A stretch of DNA of 9,704 nt. Origin: Chloroflexota bacterium (lineage in GTDB: Bacteria; Chloroflexota; Anaerolineae; B4-G1). The translations under genes were made by a program, and so were the position numbers. The notes under the pieces were generated by a model. That model ran no database searches. It was not told the origin of the DNA and saw nothing but the letters and a program-made list of their open reading frames with translations. How positions within the stretch are numbered: position 1 is the first letter of the stretch; every line of letters begins with the position of its first letter. Positions 5,924 to 9,704 of this stretch are shown piece by piece. The DNA lies in contig QMOC01000050.1 of assembly GCA_003648085.1 (NCBI GenBank), positions 1 to 9,704 on the forward strand, given 5' to 3'.

Positions 5924-6910
5924 ATGGCAGAAGAACGAGCCAACGGCTACAAGTCGGGCAGCAATCTGGAGAAAATCCTGCGAGCGGGCCACTTCGCAGT
6001 GACGGCGGAGTTGGGTCCGCCGCAGGGAGCGGACCCGGAGGATATCCTCCGTAAAGCGCGCATCCTTAAGGGCGTGGCGGACGCAGTCAATATCACCGAT
6101 AATCAGACGGCCATCGTCCGTATGTCCAGCATCGCCTCGGGAGTGCTGGCGATGAGCGAAGGGTTGGAGCCGGTGGTGCAGATGACCTGCCGGGACCGCA
6201 ATCGGCTGGCGATTCAGGCCGACCTGCTGGGAGCCTATGCTCTGGGGATGCGCAACCTGCTGTGTCTGACTGGCGATCATCAGAGTTTCGGCAACCACCC
6301 CACGGCCAAGAACGTGCACGACCTGGACTCGGTCCAGTTGATCCGTATGGTCAAGGATATGCGGGACGAAGGCTGCTTCCAGTGCGGGGATGCAATCAAG
6401 GGAGTGGTGCCCCGCTTCTTCATCGGCGCAGCGGCCAATCCCTTTGGCGATCCCTTTGAGTTCCGCCCCTACCGGCTGGCCAAGAAAGTCGCCGCCGGAG
6501 CAGACTTCATCCAGACCCAGTTGATCTACGACATTCCCCGCTTCCGCGAGTTTATGAAGCGGGTGGTGGATATGGGCCTCCACGAGAAGGTCTACATCCT
6601 GGCCGGCGTCGGCCCCCTCAAGTCCTCCGGCGCGGCCCGCTACATGCGGGACAAGGTGCCGGGGATGATCGTGCGGGATGAATACGTAGAGCGCATGGTG
6701 GCGGCAATTAAGGGCATCCCCAAGGAGGACAAGAAGGCCCGGCGAGAGGCATGGCGGAAGACGGGGATCCAGATCTGCATCGAGCAAATCCAGGAGATCC
6801 GCGAGATCGAGGGAGTGGCCGGCATACACATCATGGCTATTGAGTGGGAGGAGGCGGTGCGGCCTATAGTTGAAGGAGCCGGCCTGTTGCCACGCCCCAC
6901 GGTGGAGTGA
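5924..6910 (+). CDS. metF: Methylenetetrahydrofolate reductase MetF
   Basis: Catalyses reduction of 5,10-methylene-THF to 5-methyl-THF in the methyl branch of the Wood-Ljungdahl pathway, using FAD in a TIM barrel; cytoplasmic. At 328 aa it has the length of a single-domain bacterial MetF. Visible hallmarks are the N-terminal strand AVTAELGPPQGADP with the likely catalytic Glu29, NITDNQTAIVRMSS, CRDRNRLAIQADLLGA, and LTGDH with Asp118 at the position of the flavin-contacting Asp in E. coli MetF. FIQTQLIYDIPRF and a C-terminal VAGIHIMAIEWEEAV follow. ATG 5924 has a GAGGTGA site at 5914-5920. It lies directly after metV and 5 bases before the hdrCB ATG, so it should be co-expressed with the Hdr proteins and draw electrons from them rather than straight from NAD(P)H (inference). 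Confidence 0.95.
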   Translation: MAEERANGYKSGSNLEKILRAGHFAVTAELGPPQGADPEDILRKARILKGVADAVNITDNQTAIVRMSSIASGVLAMSEGLEPVVQMTCRDRNRLAIQADLLGAYALGMRNLLCLTGDHQSFGNHPTAKNVHDLDSVQLIRMVKDMRDEGCFQCGDAIKGVVPRFFIGAAANPFGDPFEFRPYRLAKKVAAGADFIQTQLIYDIPRFREFMKRVVDMGLHEKVYILAGVGPLKSSGAARYMRDKVPGMIVRDEYVERMVAAIKGIPKEDKKARREAWRKTGIQICIEQIQEIREIEGVAGIHIMAIEWEEAVRPIVEGAGLLPRPTVE

Positions 6911-6915
6911 GAGAC

Positions 6916-8130
6916 ATGGCGATCACATTAAGTACCGATCTGGCGAAGTTCATCCGTGAGGAGTGCGGCGAGAACGTCTACCTTTGCTACCAGTGTGAAC
7001 GCTGCTCCTCAGGCTGTCCTACCGCCCCAGCGATGCGCTACCGCCCGGCCCAGATAATGCGGATGGCGCAGTTTGGACTGGAGGACATGCTGGCTACCGA
7101 CGCCAGCATCTGGCGCTGTCTGGGTTGCGATAACTGCACCGTTCACTGCCCCCACAATCTCAGCGTGCGCCGTCTGGTGGAGGTCATGCGCCAGCACGTG
7201 ATGCAGGAGCGTTACCTGGTCGGTGGCCTGGATGCGCTGAATGGGGACGAGGCGCTGCGCAAGGGAGTGCAGGCCCTTGGTATGTTGGGTGAGCGCATTA
7301 GCACCTATTACAACGTCTCCGGCGAGGATAACTCCGCCCGTTTGGCCTGGACCGACAATCTGGCCGAGAAACCAGAGGGGTTGGTGCGCGATACCGAGGC
7401 CCAGTTAGTCTACTTCGTGGGCTGTGTCTCGGCCATGTTCCCGATGAGTTATGGTATTCCCCAGAGTTTCGCCACCGTGTTGGAGCGTGCCGGCGTCCGT
7501 TTCACGACCCTGGGCGGCGACGAGTGGTGTTGTGGCTTCCCGCTGCTGATGGCGGGCCAGTTGAAGCAGGCGGAGGCGCTGGCCCGTCACAACGTAGAGC
7601 AGGTGCGGGCGCTAGGGGTGCCTCGAATGGTCGCCACGTGCCCGTCCTGCTACCACATGTGGCATCACACCTACCCCGAAATCCTCGGTGAGCCGCTGGG
7701 CTTCGAGGTGGTGCACGCGGTAGAGGTGCTGCGTGACTTGGTAACTGAAGGACGGTTGGAGTTGAAGGAGCCTCGTCGTACGGGGGTGGTCACCTATCAC
7801 GACCCGTGTGACCTGGGGCGCAAAAGCGGTATCTTCGACGCGCCGCGCGAGGTTCTGCGTCAGGTGCCAGGCTATACCTTCGTCGAGATGCAGCAGACGC
7901 GGGAACACGCGCTCTGTTGCGGTGGTGGCGGTGACCTGGAGACGTTCGACCCGGACCTGGTACAGGAGGTGGCAGCGCAGCGCATCGCTCAGGCAGCGGA
8001 GGTGAAGGCGACGGTTCTGGTCTCAGCCTGCCCCCAGTGCGTGCGCACGCTCTCTAAGGCAGCCCGCGCTCAACGGGTGCGCATCCGAGTGCTGGACTTG
8101 ACCCAGTTCATCGAGATGGCGTTGGCGTGA
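6916..8130 (+). CDS. hdrCB: HdrC-HdrB fusion (HdrD-like) iron-sulfur electron carrier
   Basis: Fused heterodisulfide-reductase-type subunits, 404 aa. The N-terminal HdrC part has two 4Fe-4S motifs: C24, C27, C30, C34 and C68, C71, C74, C78. The C-terminal HdrB part has two CCG domains, each with the noncubane-cluster pattern: C170, C205-C206, C242/C245 and C298, C334-C335, C372/C375. In methanogens this architecture (HdrD) or the split HdrB plus HdrC reduces CoM-S-S-CoB. Here the neighbours metV/metF and the absence of methanogen genes suggest it passes electrons between HdrA and the MTHFR (inference). ATG 6916 is preferred because GGAG (6904-6907) is 8 nt upstream; GTG 6907 overlapping the metF stop would add three residues. 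A glycolate-oxidase or GlpC-like Fe-S oxidoreductase shares this fold, but context favours Hdr. Confidence 0.9.
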   Translation: MAITLSTDLAKFIREECGENVYLCYQCERCSSGCPTAPAMRYRPAQIMRMAQFGLEDMLATDASIWRCLGCDNCTVHCPHNLSVRRLVEVMRQHVMQERYLVGGLDALNGDEALRKGVQALGMLGERISTYYNVSGEDNSARLAWTDNLAEKPEGLVRDTEAQLVYFVGCVSAMFPMSYGIPQSFATVLERAGVRFTTLGGDEWCCGFPLLMAGQLKQAEALARHNVEQVRALGVPRMVATCPSCYHMWHHTYPEILGEPLGFEVVHAVEVLRDLVTEGRLELKEPRRTGVVTYHDPCDLGRKSGIFDAPREVLRQVPGYTFVEMQQTREHALCCGGGGDLETFDPDLVQEVAAQRIAQAAEVKATVLVSACPQCVRTLSKAARAQRVRIRVLDLTQFIEMALA

Positions 8131-8151
8131 GAGCGATGTCTGTGATACAAT
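8122..8151 (+). promoter_or_regulatory. Weak candidate sigma70-type promoter for the Uma2-cooC pair
   Basis: TTGGCG (8122-8127) matches the -35 consensus at 4 of 6 positions. TACAAT (8146-8151) matches the -10 at 5 of 6, with an 18-bp spacer. The -35 lies over the end of hdrCB. AGCGAT (8132-8137) and ATCGCT (8152-8157) form inverted arms flanking the -10 and could be an operator. No experiment supports this, and matches of this quality occur by chance. Confidence 0.3.
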
Positions 8152-8185
8152 ATCGCTGCTCATACCAGTGTGTAGGGAGATACCT

Positions 8186-8944
8186 ATGACGGAGGTCAAG
8201 GAAGTAGCGACAATCGAATACGGGGTGCGCCCCCCGATGTTCAGGCCGCCTCGTTACATCTATTACCCGGAGTCTGATGGAACGCCTATGGCCGAGACAG
8301 ATACCCACATCAAGTTGCTGATCTACCTGCGCGAGGCCCTGGCCGACTACTTCCGCGATGATCCCAACGTCTACGTCGCCGGCAACCTCTTCGTCTACTA
8401 TCAGGAAGGCGACCCCAGCCGGGTTGTGGCACCGGACGTCTTCGTCGTCAAGGGGGTGCCCAAGCGCGACCGCCGCATCTACCAGGTATGGAAAGAGGAC
8501 AAGGGGCCGGATGTGGTCTTTGAGTTGACCTCACGAAGCACCCAGCGGGAGGATCTGGGGCCAAAGAAGGGCATCTACGAGATGCTGGGGGTGGAGGAGT
8601 ACTTCATCTTCGACCCGCTGGGGGAGTACCTGGAGCCCCGGCTGGTAGGCTTTCGTCTTGCCGAGTGGGGCTACCGGCGCATCGAGGGAGAGGAGCCGCT
8701 GATGAGCCGCGTCTTGGGGCTGGAGTTGCGGGTGGAAGGGGAGATGCTGCGGCTGGTTGACCCGGCTACGGGTGAAGGATTGCTGACGCCCCTGGAGGCG
8801 CAGGAAGCCCGCCGGATGGAAGCCGAGGCCCGCCGCCGAGCGGAGCAGCGAGCGGCGGAAGAAGCCGAGGCCCGTCGCCGGGCAGAGGCGGAACTGGAGC
8901 GGCTGCGGGCTGAGTTGGCCCATCTGCGTGGAGAGGCGGCCTAG
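8186..8944 (+). CDS. Uma2-family (DUF820) PD-(D/E)XK-type putative nuclease with C-terminal coiled coil
   Basis: Protein of 252 aa. The Uma2/DUF820 signature is clear: YYPESDGTPMAETDTH near residues 26-41, VAPDVFVV with Asp84, then VVFELTSRST with Glu113, EDLGPKKGIYEMLGVEEYFIFDP and a beta-rich tail. Asp84 and Glu113 match the acidic residues expected of a PD-(D/E)XK-like active site (family knowledge). The cellular role of these proteins is largely unknown; they are abundant in Chloroflexota and cyanobacteria. From about residue 198 the protein is Ala/Arg/Glu-rich, with repeats such as EARRRAE, a likely coiled coil. ATG 8186 has AGGGAG (8174-8179) 6 nt upstream; GTG 8168 is an alternative start. 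Its presence amid Wood-Ljungdahl genes has no evident functional reason. Its stop overlaps the cooC start by one base. Confidence 0.88.
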   Translation: MTEVKEVATIEYGVRPPMFRPPRYIYYPESDGTPMAETDTHIKLLIYLREALADYFRDDPNVYVAGNLFVYYQEGDPSRVVAPDVFVVKGVPKRDRRIYQVWKEDKGPDVVFELTSRSTQREDLGPKKGIYEMLGVEEYFIFDPLGEYLEPRLVGFRLAEWGYRRIEGEEPLMSRVLGLELRVEGEMLRLVDPATGEGLLTPLEAQEARRMEAEARRRAEQRAAEEAEARRRAEAELERLRAELAHLRGEAA

Positions 8945-9704
8945 TGACCCGGTTGAGCAAAATCGCCATCAGCGGCAAGGGGGGGGTGGGTAAGACCACC
9001 CTCGCTGCGCTTCTGGCCCACATCTACGCACGGATGGGCCGCAGCGTCATCGCCATTGACGCCGACCCGGCCGGGGGGCTGGACGAGGCGTTGGGCTTCC
9101 CCCCTGACCTGGTCGCTCAGGTCACGCCGGTGGCCGAGATGGAGGATTTGATCTACGAGCGCACCGGCGCGAAGCCCGGCAGTTTTGGCGGCTTCTTCAG
9201 CCTCAACCCCCGCGTGGACGACATCCCCGATCGTTTCAGTGTCTCCCATCGGGGGATTCGCTTCCTGCGGCTGGGCACCATCGAATCCGGCGGCAGTGGC
9301 TGCATCTGTCCCGAGAGTGCGTTGCTCAGGGCGCTGGTCACCCACCTGCTGCTCTACCGCGACGAGATGCTAATTCTCGATATGGACGCCGGCGTGGAGC
9401 ACCTGGGCCGGGCGACGGCGCGGGCAGTGGACGCCTTCCTGGTCGTCATTGAGCCTGGGCGGCGCAGCCTGGCTACGGCGGAGCGCATTCGCCGGTTGGC
9501 GGCAGACATTGGCATCAACCGCGTCTACGCCGTGGGCAACAAGGTGCGTGGGGAGAGCGATTGGGCTTTCATTCAGGCTGGCAGCCCCGTGCCGGTGCTG
9601 GGGTATCTCTCCGCCAATCCTGAGTTGACCGAAGCGGATTTGCAGGGCAAGGGGGTCTTCGACGCTGCGCCCAGGGCCGTCGAGGAAGCGCGGGCGATTG
9701 TGGC
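8944..9704 (+). CDS. cooC: CooC-type CODH nickel-insertion ATPase, 3' end missing
   Basis: MinD/ParA-type P-loop ATPase that matures the nickel-containing C-cluster of carbon monoxide dehydrogenase. The visible 253 residues include the deviant Walker A GKGGVGKTT (11-19), IDADPAGGLDEALG (38-51), the CooC-specific CxC at C120/C122 (SGCICPE), which binds metal at the dimer interface in characterised CooC, and the Walker B-like LDMDAGVEHLGR. The CxC and the AGVEHLGR motif separate CooC from MinD or NifH. GTG 8944 is used because it follows GGAGAGG (8930-8936) by 7 nt, overlaps the Uma2 TAG by one base, and places the P-loop at the usual distance from the N-terminus. CooC is about 250-270 aa, so only a few residues should be missing. 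Ni-CODH/ACS genes probably follow outside the window. Confidence 0.92.
   Translation, partial: MTRLSKIAISGKGGVGKTTLAALLAHIYARMGRSVIAIDADPAGGLDEALGFPPDLVAQVTPVAEMEDLIYERTGAKPGSFGGFFSLNPRVDDIPDRFSVSHRGIRFLRLGTIESGGSGCICPESALLRALVTHLLLYRDEMLILDMDAGVEHLGRATARAVDAFLVVIEPGRRSLATAERIRRLAADIGINRVYAVGNKVRGESDWAFIQAGSPVPVLGYLSANPELTEADLQGKGVFDAAPRAVEEARAIV

Noticed and set aside
5813..6829. Antisense frame of 338 codons opposite metF
   Set aside because: MetF on the plus strand has clear family motifs; the antisense product is His/Asp/Leu-rich without domains.
8132..8157. Rho-independent terminator after hdrCB
   Set aside because: The arms AGCGAT/ATCGCT are only 6 bp with a 14-nt loop and no T-run follows; at most a possible operator.

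Overview
The window is GC-rich and densely packed with genes on the plus strand. It comes from an anaerobic bacterium that uses the Wood-Ljungdahl (reductive acetyl-CoA) pathway. Shine-Dalgarno sites, GTG starts, a Uma2-family gene and palindromic interspersed repeats inside a coding region together suggest Chloroflexota (Anaerolineae-like), but this placement is inference and other anaerobic phyla are possible.

Layout. Bases 1-106 hold the probable 3' tail of an unidentified upstream gene. Bases 96-8130 form one tight operon: a giant hdrA-type flavin/iron-sulfur protein (1565 aa), mvhD, metV, metF and a fused hdrC-hdrB. Intergenic gaps are -14 to +8 bases. A 55-base gap with a weak candidate promoter leads to a Uma2-family (DUF820) gene. 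Its stop codon overlaps the GTG start of a cooC-type nickel-insertion ATPase that runs off the right edge.

How the genes work together. The set hdrA-mvhD-metVF-hdrCB has the same components as the MetFV-HdrABC-MvhD methylene-tetrahydrofolate reductase described in Moorella thermoacetica, in a different order and with fusions. The likely model has four steps. NAD(P)H enters through a GltD/NfnB-like module inserted into HdrA. HdrA flavins distribute or bifurcate the electrons. MvhD and HdrCB relay them. MetF/MetV reduces methylene-THF to methyl-THF. The downstream cooC suggests that Ni-CODH/acetyl-CoA synthase genes lie just beyond the window.

Main discovery. mvhD is interrupted by an in-frame TGA (5000-5002) exactly where the family has a conserved Cys. 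The reading frame continues with conserved family sequence to 5248. A 13-bp hairpin with a G-containing 5-nt apical loop begins 6 nt after the TGA. This reads as a selenocysteine-containing MvhD with a bacterial SECIS, which standard gene calling would split into two fragments.

A second unusual signal is three different repeat-derived, inverted-repeat-rich segments, all in frame, at variable loops of the HdrA protein.
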